In this document: piece by piece, positions 23,601 to 33,759 of the stretch
How the letters are laid out: the number at the start of each line of letters is the position of its first letter
How positions within the stretch are numbered: position 1 is the first letter of the stretch
Origin: Lathyrus oleraceus
Lineage: Eukaryota > Streptophyta > Magnoliopsida > Fabales > Fabaceae
Assembly (NCBI RefSeq): GCF_024323335.1
Contig: NC_066581.1
Span: 433,708,136 to 433,772,135 of the forward strand
Length of the DNA stretch: 64,000 nucleotides
Direction: 5' to 3'
Made by a program: the position numbers and the translations under genes
The notes under the pieces: model-generated
What the model was told of the DNA's origin: nothing
The model's database searches: none
What the model saw: only the letters and a program-made list of their open reading frames with translations

Positions 23601-26037
23601 CAAAAATCCCAGGAAAAATCACAAGCAAACTTAACATCCATAAGTATCAACATGCAAAAATCCAGAGCAATTGGCATAGCATAGGCATGGAAAATAAAAC
23701 CAAGAACATCATATCTCACAATCCAGGAACTCAAAAATAGCAAACTATTGACCAAAATGACCAGGAATGAGTCTAGATCATGCATGTAAAATTTCATGAA
23801 TTTCCATATAAGCATCATGATTTCACAATTAAAATGGCAAAACATAGGCAAAAAGCATACATGATCAAAACCAATAGACCAAAACAAAAACAGGCCGTGC
23901 ACAACTTTTGTTATCATGCCTATAAAAAACTAGAGGAAAAATGGAGATCAATGCAAAAATTCCCACTCAATTTGGATCATCCATGAAGTTTTTATGATTT
24001 TTTGAAGTTTGATTATGAAATGAAATAAAAATTTGAAAATTAAAACGAAATAATTGGAACGAGTGGCATTTTTGTAATTCAGGCGCTCACTTAATGAAAC
24101 GCTGCGTTTCATTAAGTGAGGTGGCAGTGTGTTACTGGATACATGGCTAACAAACAGCGAAAATTCATGCAAACACAGCCAAACGGATCTATGAGCATTC
24201 TGGAAACGAAATTCAAGTGTTCTTCATCATCTTCATACTGTTCTTCATGTTCAAGAACGAAACTCCACAGAAATCAATAAAACATATATCACCAGAACCA
24301 ACATTCAACCTAGATCATGAATCTAACATTGATTTCAATTAATTCTCACTACAACAAAGGAATCGAATCAAATAATTTTTAGCATCAAACATTCAAATCC
24401 ATATATCTAGCTCAAATCTTAATAAAATTGCACGATTCAACTTGCAGCAAGCTCAGCAATAAAAGATCTATCAAAGCCATATCATAATTTTAGCAATTGA
24501 AGAATTCGAATTCTTACCTCTTGAAGATGCAGATCTTGATTTTGTTGGATTCAAGGCTCGAACATATGAAACAGATCTTCAATGATGCTTGGATAAAGGT
24601 ATGGAATCGAGGCTTCAGCTCAAAACCACTTGAATTCGCAGGAATTTCCAACTGCCATATGCATGCTCAAAGCTCAACAGCTCCAATTCTTCAAGATTCT
24701 TCCAATGTTTGCTTCAACAGATCTTCAACAATGCCTATAGAAGATGATTAACGCAAGGAACAAGCAAGAAAGATGATGAAAATCTATGGAAGCTTCAGAA
24801 AAAAGTTTGAGCAATTTGAGAGAATTTGAGAAATTTTCAGTTTGGATATGAGATTGTGATTGTTCATTTCGATTTTCTGTTATGATTAAGATCTTATAGT
24901 ACCTGTTAATCCACTTGGTAAACATGATTAGCAAAAATGAAGTGAATAAGTGAATGCTCATGTTATGCAATTTGGAAAAAATGCCCTTTTTCAAATATGA
25001 CCAGTGGAACAGTGCAAAACCAGTTGAAGCAAGTCCAAATTTCTGTTTTGAAGTGATTGGCATTGGTTTGGAGAGAAAATCATGTGTATTTTTCAAAATC
25101 ACCTTTTTTCCCACCAAAATTTAAAATGGTTCACTTGAAAAATGGACTTTTTATGTGATGATTTTTGATGCAATGTAATGATGGATTATGATAAAGCATG
25201 TCAAACGGGAGTTGCTCAAAGAAACCTCACTCAATTTGGCCAAATGGTCCAAGAGTTATGCCTCCTTGAAGTTCAACTTTTCTTGAAAATGATTTGATCA
25301 CAACTTGCCAACCACACATGAGAAATGAGTGTTCTTGGACTTTTTGGAAATGCAAGAGCAAGATCTTCAAAGTTCGTGTTGGACAAATTTTGATTTGAAG
25401 CTTTCTTGGACATGTAAAGTTGAGGAGAAGACCTTTCCATTTTTGGCAGTTTGAAATTACAGGCCACTTACTATTTTTGGAAACTTCTTGTCTGACCTCT
25501 AATTCCTCAATGTTGATGTTTGAAATGTTATATGAGGCTTATGTGGACATGAATGAGACCTCTCAAACCATTTCCCACCTTCAAATCCCTGATTAAATGC
25601 ACAGTTGACCACAGTTGACTTGCTAGGGTTTTGGTTGACTGAACAATGCTTTGATGAATTTCAAGCCTCTACCACTTGAGATCTTGATTCAAAATGATGT
25701 CACAACTCATATGAACTCTTAATGAATGATCATGGTGCCCAAATTCTTCAAGAATGGCCACCATCTATTGCTCAATGACTTGCCTTGACTGTCTTGACCT
25801 AATGGTTGCTTCATCTGTAAGTAACAAGGTTAGGTGACAATATTTTTGTACTTTTGGGTATTAAACAAATGAAAAGCAATGATATACAAATGCTAAACAT
25901 GCTTGGTGATCAAGAACCACACTCACAATGTAACCCACCCACAAAGAGGGAAGCAAGGTGCACATTGATCCTTGAGGCAATGATATGATATGATATGATG
26001 CCATGAGGGATCTTAGGGACAAAATTGGGGTCTTACA
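20662..26037 (-). repeat. Ogre-1 5' LTR
   Basis: A 5.4-kb LTR, near-identical to 3991-9409 and with the same termini (TGTAGCGG...GTCTTACA on plus). It should hold the element promoter and polyadenylation signals. The minisatellite block recurs at about 21666-21860. The flanking catgg follows at 26038-26042. Confidence 0.93.
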
Positions 26038-26042
26038 CATGG

Positions 26043-26417
26043 TTTAGTAAGAAACTAAATTATGTGTCCCTTTCCACTACTGGAGCTGAATACATAGCAG
26101 CTGGAAGTAGTTGTTCTCAACTGGTTTGGATGAAACAGATGCTGACTGAATACAATGTCACGCAAGATGTCATGACATTATACTGTGACAACCTGAGTGC
26201 TATAAATATTTCTAAGAATCCTATTCAGCACAGCAGGACAAAACACATTGATATTCGTCATCACTTTATTAGAGAACTAGTGGAAGAGAAAATCATAGCC
26301 CTAGAGCATGTTACTACTGAAATGCAATTAGCTGACATATTTACAAAGGCTTTGGATGCTAATCAATTTGAATGTCTAAGAGGAAAATTAGGGATTTGTA
26401 TCTATGAGAATTTATAG
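26043..26417 (+). pseudogene. pol: copia A RNase H, 3' part and pol end
   Basis: This continues RNase H: FSKKLNYVSLSTTGAEYIAA, VWMKQMLTEYN, TLYCDNLSAINISKNPIQHS, then TKHIDIRHHFIRELV and QLADIFTKALDANQFECLRG to a natural stop at 26415-26417. The matching C-terminus in copy B ends at the same place, so this is the true pol end. The catalytic Asp in the LYCDNLSA block is present. It is undamaged apart from the split by Ogre-1. Confidence 0.92.
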
Positions 26418-26624
26418 CAATTAATTTGGAGTGGAAAAGGTAATAAAAATATTGTCTGCCCACTTAAAAGAAAGTGCCCCATTTATGGTAAATCATTACC
26501 TAGTATTGGAACTTCCATCTATAGCATTTTCACACGCAACCTCAGCTCAAACATTTCCACCTTCCTCAAACTTCATCAACCTTCTCTGCTAGGGCAACAT
26601 AAATACTTCCAAAAGCTCAATAAG

Positions 26625-28370
26625 ATGTCACAACATCCTTCATCTTATGGTTCTCAAAACACCAAACCTACGCACAAAGCTAGAACACCCTCTATGGACT
26701 TTCTTAATGAAGACATTTTGGAAATGATTCCCCTATCAGTCATCCCAGGCGACGCTCCTGGTCCATCCTCCACTGCAGGACATACTCAAGGTAACAGTTC
26801 TGATAACCCTAGCTCTAAGGATGACATGCATCATACTGATCGTGTCATTAGAAATCTTGTCACGAGGATCCTTAATGAAGGACACTTAGTAAAGGGAGTT
26901 TCGACTCCTCTATCAAGAAGGGACTCCTCTCCTGAGGTTGAACCTCACAATGAGAAAGATGACGAGTCATCTAGGTCTGAAAAAGATATAGCTGCTGAAG
27001 GATTATGCTCTTTAGGGAAAACCTTGCCTTGTAAGAAATTTGTAGATGCTTCTCAGTCTAAGAAGCATGACTATGCTAAGAAGGTGATTGATTTGGAAGA
27101 TGAGAGATCAAATGATGAAGATGATAGCTTGCTTCATCACTTGAAGCCAAGTGTTGCTAAGAGAATGAAGACTAGAAAGGGTAGGTCTGTGGCTGAGATG
27201 ATGACAGCCAAAACTGGTAAGAAGGCTACTACTGTAGGCCCTTCAATGTCTTGGAGTAAAATGGAGGTAAAGAAGAGAAAAGTAAGAGAAAGTTTTGTTT
27301 TAGAGGAAGATGTTGAAGACGATGTCCCTGACATCTCTCCTGTCAAAAAGTCAACTGTTAGAAAATCCCCTGCAAAGGTTGTTGTTGTACACTTGGATAA
27401 CATTTTCTTCCATCTTGAAGATGGTGCAACAAAGTATAAAATTGTAATCCAAAGGAGAGTGGTTGTGGAAAGAGAACTGTGAAAGGATGTTGTGGAGGTT
27501 AAGGAGGTCATGGACCTGATTAAGTCTGTTGGATTAATGAAAACGGTTAGTGGGTTATCTCAGTGTTTTGAAGGTCTTGTTAAAGAATTTATGGTGAACA
27601 TCCCTGAGGACATTGCTGACAAGAACAACAAAGAGTTTTGTAAGGTGTTTGTTAGAGGAAAGTGTGTGAAGTTTTCTCCAACTGTGATTAATAAGTTCCT
27701 AGGAAGAGGAACAAAAGGTCCTGGTGAACTAGAGGCCACATACAATGAGATCTGTAGGGAAATAACTACTGGACAGGTCAAGGAGTGGCCAAGCAAGAAG
27801 CATTTCTCTGTTGGAAAATTAACTGTGAAATATGCTATCTTGCACAAGATAGGGTCAGCAAACTGGGTACCAACAAATCACATCTCTACAATCTCAAATG
27901 CTCTTGGAAGGCTCATATTTGCTATTAGAACCAAGCTTAATTTTGATTATGGTAGATTCATGTTTGAACAAATTGTCAAACATGCTTCCACAAATACAGT
28001 GAAGCTGCCCATAGCTTTTCCCTCAATCATTTGTTGGATAATCCTGAGTCAGCAACCTGGAATTCTAAGCACAAGTGATATCCCTAGTAGAAGAAAACCT
28101 CCCCTGTTAGTTCATTACAAATTATTTGAAGGCAGTCATGTCAATGACATTGTCATGACATCTTCTGTGAAGAAGCCAGCCTCTCAAGGTGGTCTGATTG
28201 CTGAATTGAAAGAGACATGTAAGGAATTGGAGACTGGGATAAGGGTGGCTAAAGCTAGGAAAGAAGCTTTGGAAGTTCTGATTAATAGCTTGGAGCAAGG
28301 AGATATAGATAATGTTGGTCAAGCCAAGGAAACAGAAGCCCACACCTCTAGTGAGAGGTCTGAATCTTAA
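26625..28370 (+). pseudogene. copia A env-like third ORF
   Basis: Two frames (26625-27482, 285 aa; 27492-28370, 292 aa) are in register and separated only by TGA at 27480-27482, so they form one gene of about 580 codons. It starts 207 bp after pol. The N-terminal half is Ser/Pro/Glu-rich and basic-acidic (KKSTVRKSPAKVVVV near its end). The C-terminal half (MVNIPEDIADKNNKEFCKVF, KCVKFSPTVINKFLGRG, HISTISNALGRLIFAI) resembles the putative plant transposon protein domain common in legume proteins. A terminal heptad-like segment follows (LIAELKETCKELETG). SIRE-type elements carry an env-like ORF here; I see no clear signal peptide or transmembrane helix, so the label is positional. A deleted remnant exists in B at 44863-44940. 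Confidence 0.75.
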
Positions 28371-29039
28371 GATAAATCAAGTGGCAGTTCTGGGTCTGAA
28401 GCTGATGAAGATGCTAGCTCCTCTGACTGAGTGTTGGTGAAGATTGTTCCCCTATTATGATGATGTTCTGTTCTGGATGCCTTGATGTTTGATGTTTTTT
28501 TTTGGAAGACTTATTTTGATGCCTTGATGTAATTTCTTGGGTTCTTTGTGATTTCTCTGGATTCTTTTTATCTCAGCTTATATAGTTGTGTATATTTGTG
28601 GTTCTGTAACACCTGACAATATGTTTTAACATTCTATGTGACATCCTCTTTGACTAATAGACATTTATTTTGTCTCATTGGTCTCTTTGGTCTATTTTGA
28701 CTAAAAAGGGGGAGAAGTAGCTAAAGGAGACCTGTAGTTAATATGTGCTATGAAGTAGCTATGCTATAAACAGATGACATATGATGTTGAAAAGGATATT
28801 TTGTGTATTACAGGTGATGTCTGATGGGGTGATGGATGTTACATGTGTTGTTGAAGGAGATGTCTGTGTTGAACAGACATAGGGGGAGAAGAAGCAGATA
28901 TGTGTTTAATATGTGTTTACTAGTTGCTATTATAGCTAGTAAATGTGTGGTTTATTACTTCTGCTGCTAAACTGCTAATATGTTTTTATTGTACTCTTGT
29001 GAATAAATGGACTGATGTACGTTTTAGCCAAAATTTGCC
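28371..29039 (+). other. copia A 3' untranslated region
   Basis: About 670 bp with no coding frame. It is T/G-rich, with two AGGGGGAGA(A)G patches (28708-28718, 28880-28890) resembling partial PPTs and a final PPT. The inverted motif TACTAGTTGC...TAGCTAGTAA occurs at 28918-28947 and again, duplicated, in B. Confidence 0.7.
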
Positions 29040-29051
29040 AAAGGGGGAGTT
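29040..29051 (+). promoter_or_regulatory. copia A polypurine tract
   Basis: AAAGGGGGAGTT directly precedes the LTR start TGTTGGTT. B has the identical tract at 45825-45836. Confidence 0.85.
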
Positions 29052-30011
29052 TGTTGGTTCTATGCGTTGGCAGCAATTTTGGTAAAACCTAGAGTGTTCA
29101 CAAGTTGTCATAAGTGTTGTCTTGACATAAGATAACATATACCTGCAAGATGTTTAAAATGTGAATATGCAGGATTTTTACTGAGATGTCAGACCCGATG
29201 TCATGACATACGTATATAGAACATTCAGTCTGAATGTTATGTATTGTGTGATTGTGTTTTTTATGCTAATCTATGTATGATTGAAGAGATGATTAAATGC
29301 ACATTCAATCAATAATTACAACCAGATTGACTTATTTTCCAACAAGATATAATCAGCTGTCATGAGAAGATATGAATGGAAAATAGTTTTAGGGTTTTAT
29401 GATGTCCAAGCCCTGCCAAATGCTTCTATATAAAGGACATGGAAAACCTGGTTTTATACATAAGAAATAACGGACGAAATATTGAGAGAGAATAAGGGTT
29501 TTAGTCTTGTGTTGTCGTGTGAATTGTAAGCCATTCATTCATCCATAGATGTTTGAATTGGACTGATTTTTGAGTTGTAATTTGTCCACTTTAAGCTTTG
29601 AAGCATGAGTGCGTGTTTACTTGATTGAAGCTTTTAAGCAAGATCAAGTATGTGTCTTTGAAGAGTGTCTTCTTTTCATTGTAATTCTTGTTTTATATCA
29701 CTGCTGTGATTGATGGGGACTAAGTAGGATCTCATATCTAAGAGTTCTTAGGTAGAAGTCACACGGGTAGAGATTAGGTGAAAATATTGTAACTTGAAGT
29801 TGTTTACTGAGAGTCTTTGAACTGATTTTGTTTAGTGGATTTCCTTCCTGGCTTGGTAGCCCCCATACGTAGGTGAGTTTGCACCGAACTGGGTTAATAA
29901 TTGCTTGTGTCTCTTGAATTACTGTTCTTTACCTTTTATCCTATTTGTATTGTTCAGATATTAGTGTCGTGACATTACCTTCGACATCTCATATCTGATA
30001 CCAGAATTTCA
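29052..30011 (+). repeat. copia A 3' LTR
   Basis: A 960-bp LTR, TGTTGGTTCT to CAGAATTTCA. It is alignable along its length to the LTRs of B (1217 bp), but has one copy of the ATTATGCAGGATTG repeat unit where B has three and fewer of the GATCAAG units. A TATA-like TATATAAAG lies at 29427-29435. Confidence 0.9.
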
Positions 30012-30972
30012 TGAGTTAAATAAAGAAGTATTTCATGAGAAGGCACAAAAGACTGCTAGCTGTGAGATTTGCTTGCTTGGACATAACTATCTTTATTTGA
30101 TGCCTTGATCTTCATGATGTCTGATTACGCTAATTGTTTGCATATTATTGCTTGATTCAAGTCCAAAGGGTAATTTGGGATTTCTATATGATATTCTTGT
30201 CTATTGGATTGCATCCCATTGGCCAAATCTTTTCAACTCTTACCTTTTAATTTTATGCTTAGGATTAGTCTCTCCATCTCCTCCAATTTCTTAAATTTCA
30301 AAATCTCCCCCTCTTTTCAAAAACTTTCTTTGGTTGTGATTTCAAACATAGACATGTTTTAACGATTAGAAACATAGGCCTTATGCCATTGCATTTTTTA
30401 AACTCTTTTTTCTTAAATCAAATTTATAAGTAAACCTAATCATATTGACTTAAAATTTCAAAAGACAAAAAAAACTAACACCGATTCAAACTTTTAGGCC
30501 CATTGTGCCTCTTTTAAACTTAAATTTTGATTAAAAGCAATCCATTCATTTTGAAATTGATACCACGAACTAGGAGGTTTTGATCCCTCATTTTTATGTT
30601 GGTACGTAGGCACAAGATCAGAGGTCTTGTCAAACACAAAAATATAATCAATGTGTTCTTTTCTCATCCCCACACTCTATTTTTAATCAAATATTTTTTA
30701 TACCAAAAACACATACACACATAAAAAAGGGATCCCTAAGAGTACCTAGGACACTTTGGGTGCTAACACCTTCCCTCTATGTAACCAACCCCCTTACCTG
30801 TAATCTGTGGTATTTTATTAGTTATGATTTGAAAAATTCTTATCTTTGGGTTTTGTTCGTACTTTTCCCTTTTCCTTTAGAAACAATAAAAGCGTGGTGG
30901 CGTCTTTAGTTTTATTAACGTCAAGTTTATCCATAGTTTGATGGTCATGAATTTACCGCTACAGAAATTAAG

Positions 30973-30989
30973 TGGCGACTCTGCTGGGG
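30973..30989 (+). promoter_or_regulatory. element C primer binding site
   Basis: TGGCGACTCTGCTGGGG, nine bases after the LTR end at 30963. It is the same motif as Ogre-1 with two substitutions. Confidence 0.75.
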
Positions 30990-31840
30990 AGTAGTCCTTA
31001 GTGGGTTTAGCCTACTTTTTTATGTGTATATAATTGTATATTTGATGTTTGTATACTTGTTTGTGTGATATGATCTGCGTGTTATGCTTGGTGATCTCTG
31101 AGTGGAGAGATAAGTTCTAACCCGACCTTGAATGAAATTAATATAAGAGTATGATATAGTCATGTTCAACTTGTGTGGAGTAGTCCTTAACAAGTTGGCT
31201 TGATACCCATCTACTCAGTGGAGACCCTTTTGGAGTTACTAATGTCACACAAGTCATTTGTGGTTAGGCATTACTTTCTCTGATTTAGGGTACGAGAAGG
31301 TGAAGACTGTAGAACATTTAACCCAACATGGCCTATTTAGGACGTAGTGCAGAGACTGTTCAGGTGTAGACCTGATAACAGTTGTTACGCGATACTACAC
31401 TCAGACGAGTTTCTCTTAAGAATATTATGGGTTGATGAGTCAGTCATCCTAACCTATAATATCCGATAGATGGAATTAAGAGTCTGGGAAATTTTTTGAA
31501 CATGATCTATAGGTTTTTATCCTTATCACACTCCTTTGGGATGGTTCTTAACCTAACCCCATGCTCGTGACTCACCACAAACCCTTTGATTCTTGGTTGA
31601 TCCGATCAAGTCTTGTAAATATCAATGGAACTTGGGTGTTGATAAGGTGAAAACCATAATCCACCAAAATGGATGATTGATCTTGACAATGACTTGATCC
31701 ATCCCTTGACCTTTGTGTTTGCCTTGTGTGTGATCCCTTATTTATGGTTGTTGCTTTCATGCATTCATGCACATCATAACATTCATCACATAAAAATAAC
31801 TCCAAGGAACTGAGTTCTTATTTGCAAATATATTAAGACC
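30990..31840 (+). other. element C leader
   Basis: An 850-bp untranslated leader, matching E (48409-48761 plus 53672-54180) and, inverted, D. It includes the block CCTATTTAGGACGTAGTGC (31330-31348), which in E is the site of the solo-LTR insertion. No coding frame. Confidence 0.75.
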
Positions 31841-32703
31841 ATGGATTATGGACGAAGGAACACTAAGAAGTATAGTTTCAGATGTCACGATTTGAAATAG
31901 CTAAGGAAGTTATCATCCTTTGTATTACATCCCTTGGACTTCAAGCAACGCCATGGGAAGCTTTTGTTTATATTGTCTGCTGATGTGGTTGAAGGTCTCT
32001 TGAGTGTTTTGGTTCAGTTCTATGACCCTCTCTACCATTGCTTCACTTTTCCTGATTATCACCTTATGCCTACGATAGAGGAGTATGCCCATTGGGTAAA
32101 GAAATGAGGAATGTTTGGGTTGACTTCTGAGTTCCTCATTGTGAAATCTATTGTCTTTCTCATCTATGATTTAGCTTTGTTCCCTAACATTGACATCTTT
32201 GTTGATGTTAACGCCATTAGGATCTTCTTGATTGGAAATCCTGTACCTACTTTAATGGGTGATATGTACTTCTCTTTGCATTTGAGGAATTCTAAGGGTG
32301 GTGGGACTATTGTGTGTTGTGTTCCTCTTATGTATAAGTGGTTTATTTCCCACTTGCCTCAGACGCCTGCTTTTATGGATAACAAACAATGTGTACGGTG
32401 GTCCCAAAGACTTATGTCTCTCACTAATGATGATATTGTTTGGTGTGATTCTGCATTGAGTATCTTGGATATTATTGATAGTTGAGTATCTTGGATATTA
32501 TTGATAGTTGTGCCTCTCATTGGTATACAAGGAGGAATCAACTACAACCCTGTTTTGGCTCATCGTCAACTTGGGTTCCCCTTGATTGACAAACCTAATA
32601 ACACTCAGTTAGAAGGTCTTTTCTATCAAGAGGGTAAAGATTCCCAACATTTGAAGCAGAAGATAATATATGCTTGGTATAATGTGCATAAGAAAGGGAG
32701 ATC
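31841..32703 (+). pseudogene. element C ORF1, truncated
   Basis: Starts MDYGRRNTKKYSFRCHDLK, then TAG (31898-31900), a second stop TGA (32105-32107) and an internal deletion of about 40 codons relative to Ogre-1. Recognisable later blocks are LFPNIDIFVDVNAIRIF, MYFSLHLRNSKGGGTIVCCV and GINYNPVLAHRQLGFPL. A further deletion of about 45 bp near 32156 is private to C, and a 28-bp tandem duplication (ttgagtatcttggatattattgatag-type) at 32455-32510 breaks it again. It ends at the inversion junction. Confidence 0.8.
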
Positions 32704-32883
32704 ATAAAACTGCACCAACACACTCAAAAGTCCTTCAACTACATCAGCAGATAAGATCAGAAGCTTCCCATGGCGTTGTTTGAAGTCCAAGGTATCTAAT
32801 ACAAAATATGATAGCGTCCTTAACTCTTTCAATTCGGGACATCTGAAACTGTACTTCTTAGTGTTCCTTCCTCCATAATCCAT
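32701..32883 (-). pseudogene. element D ORF1, N-terminal 61 codons
   Basis: MDYGGRNTKKYSFRCPELKE through LLSVLVQFYD on the minus strand. The frame is open here: the codon that is TAG in C and E is sense in D. The segment is cut at the junction and runs into unrelated frame from the C side. Confidence 0.8.
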
Positions 32884-33733
32884 GGTCTGAAAATATTTGC
32901 AAATAACACCTCAGTTCCTTGAAATTTTCGTGTGGTGAATGTTATGATGTGCATGAATTCATGAATGGAACAATCACAAATAAGGGATCACACATAAAGC
33001 AAACAAACAAAGGTCAAGGGATGAATCAAGTCATTGTCAAGATCAATCATCCATTTTGGTGGATTATGGTTTACACCTTATCGACACCCAAGTTCCATTG
33101 ATATTGACAAGACTTGATTGGATCAACCAAGAGTCAAGGGTTTGTTGTAAGTCACGAGCATGGAGTCTGGGTAAGAACCATCCCAAAGGAGTGAACTAAG
33201 GATAAAAACCTGTAGATCATGTTCTAAAAAATGTTCCGAGAGTCTTAATTCCATCTATCGGATATTACGGGTTAGTATGACTGACTCATCAACCCATAAT
33301 ATTCTCAAGAGAAACTCGTCTGAGTGTAGCATCGCATAACAATTATTATCAAGTCTACACTTAGAGAGTCTCCGCACTACGTCCTAAATAGGCCAAAAGG
33401 GGGTAAATATTCTACGATCCTCAGCTTCTCAGACCCCAAGTTAGAGATAGTAATGCCTAACTACAAATACTTATGTGACATTTCCAAATCAAAAAGGGTC
33501 TCCCCTAAGAAGATGGGTCTCAAGATAACTCGTTAAGGACTACTCCACACAAGTCGAACATGACTATACCATCCTCCTATCTTAATTGCACTCAAGTTCG
33601 GGTAAGAACTTATCTCACCACTCAGAGATCACCAAGCACAACATGCAGATTATATCACACAAACAAATGTACATACATCAAATACACAATTATATACACA
33701 CAAAGAGGTAGGCTAAACCCACCGGAGACTACT

Positions 33734-33750
33734 CCCCAGTGGAGTCGCCA
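33734..33750 (-). promoter_or_regulatory. element D primer binding site
   Basis: The sense strand is TGGCGACTCCACTGGGG, identical to the Ogre-1 PBS, nine bases after the LTR end. Confidence 0.78.
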
Positions 33751-33759
33751 CTTAATTTC

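Larger units (their letters stand above)
3991..26037 (-). mobile_element. Ogre-1, complete but non-autonomous Ty3/gypsy Ogre element
   Basis: Two direct LTRs (3991-9409 and 20662-26037) flank an 11.25-kb interior, and catgg is duplicated on both sides (3986-3990, 26038-26042). On the minus strand the order is 5' LTR, PBS, leader, ORF1, gag, protease, RT-linker remnant, integrase C-terminus, long 3' UTR, PPT, 3' LTR. This is the Ogre plan (known family: very long LTRs, extra ORF before gag, about 22-25 kb). RT, RNase H and the integrase core are missing, so movement would need enzymes from elsewhere. The LTRs differ by only scattered substitutions and small indels when compared by eye, so insertion is fairly recent. 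Confidence 0.93.
26038..30011 (+). mobile_element. SIRE/Maximus-like copia element A, right part
   Basis: Resumption of element A after Ogre-1. It contains the rest of RNase H, a third env-like ORF, a 3' UTR, the PPT and the 3' LTR. The 5-bp flank after the LTR is tgagt (30012-30016); its partner would lie left of the window. The sequence after the LTR belongs to an Ogre LTR (C), so A was inserted there. Confidence 0.9.
30012..32703 (+). mobile_element. Ogre element C, LTR end to partial ORF1 (second Ogre family)
   Basis: The right end of an Ogre LTR (30012-30963, ending ACCGCTACA), PBS, leader and ORF1, plus strand. The sequence matches E (47434 onward) closely and D in inverted orientation. 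The upstream LTR part is separated by element A and lies outside the window. At about 32703 it switches abruptly to the inverted copy D. Confidence 0.85.

Noticed and set aside
26625..28370. Host nuclear protein gene captured between elements
   Set aside because: It lies between pol end and PPT of copia A, in the same strand, and a relic of it sits at the same place in copy B, so it belongs to the element.
28918..28947. Inverted repeat as a MITE or transcription terminator
   Set aside because: The short TACTAGT...ACTAGTA motif also occurs twice in copia B at the same position, so it is part of the retrotransposon 3' UTR; no target duplication is seen.
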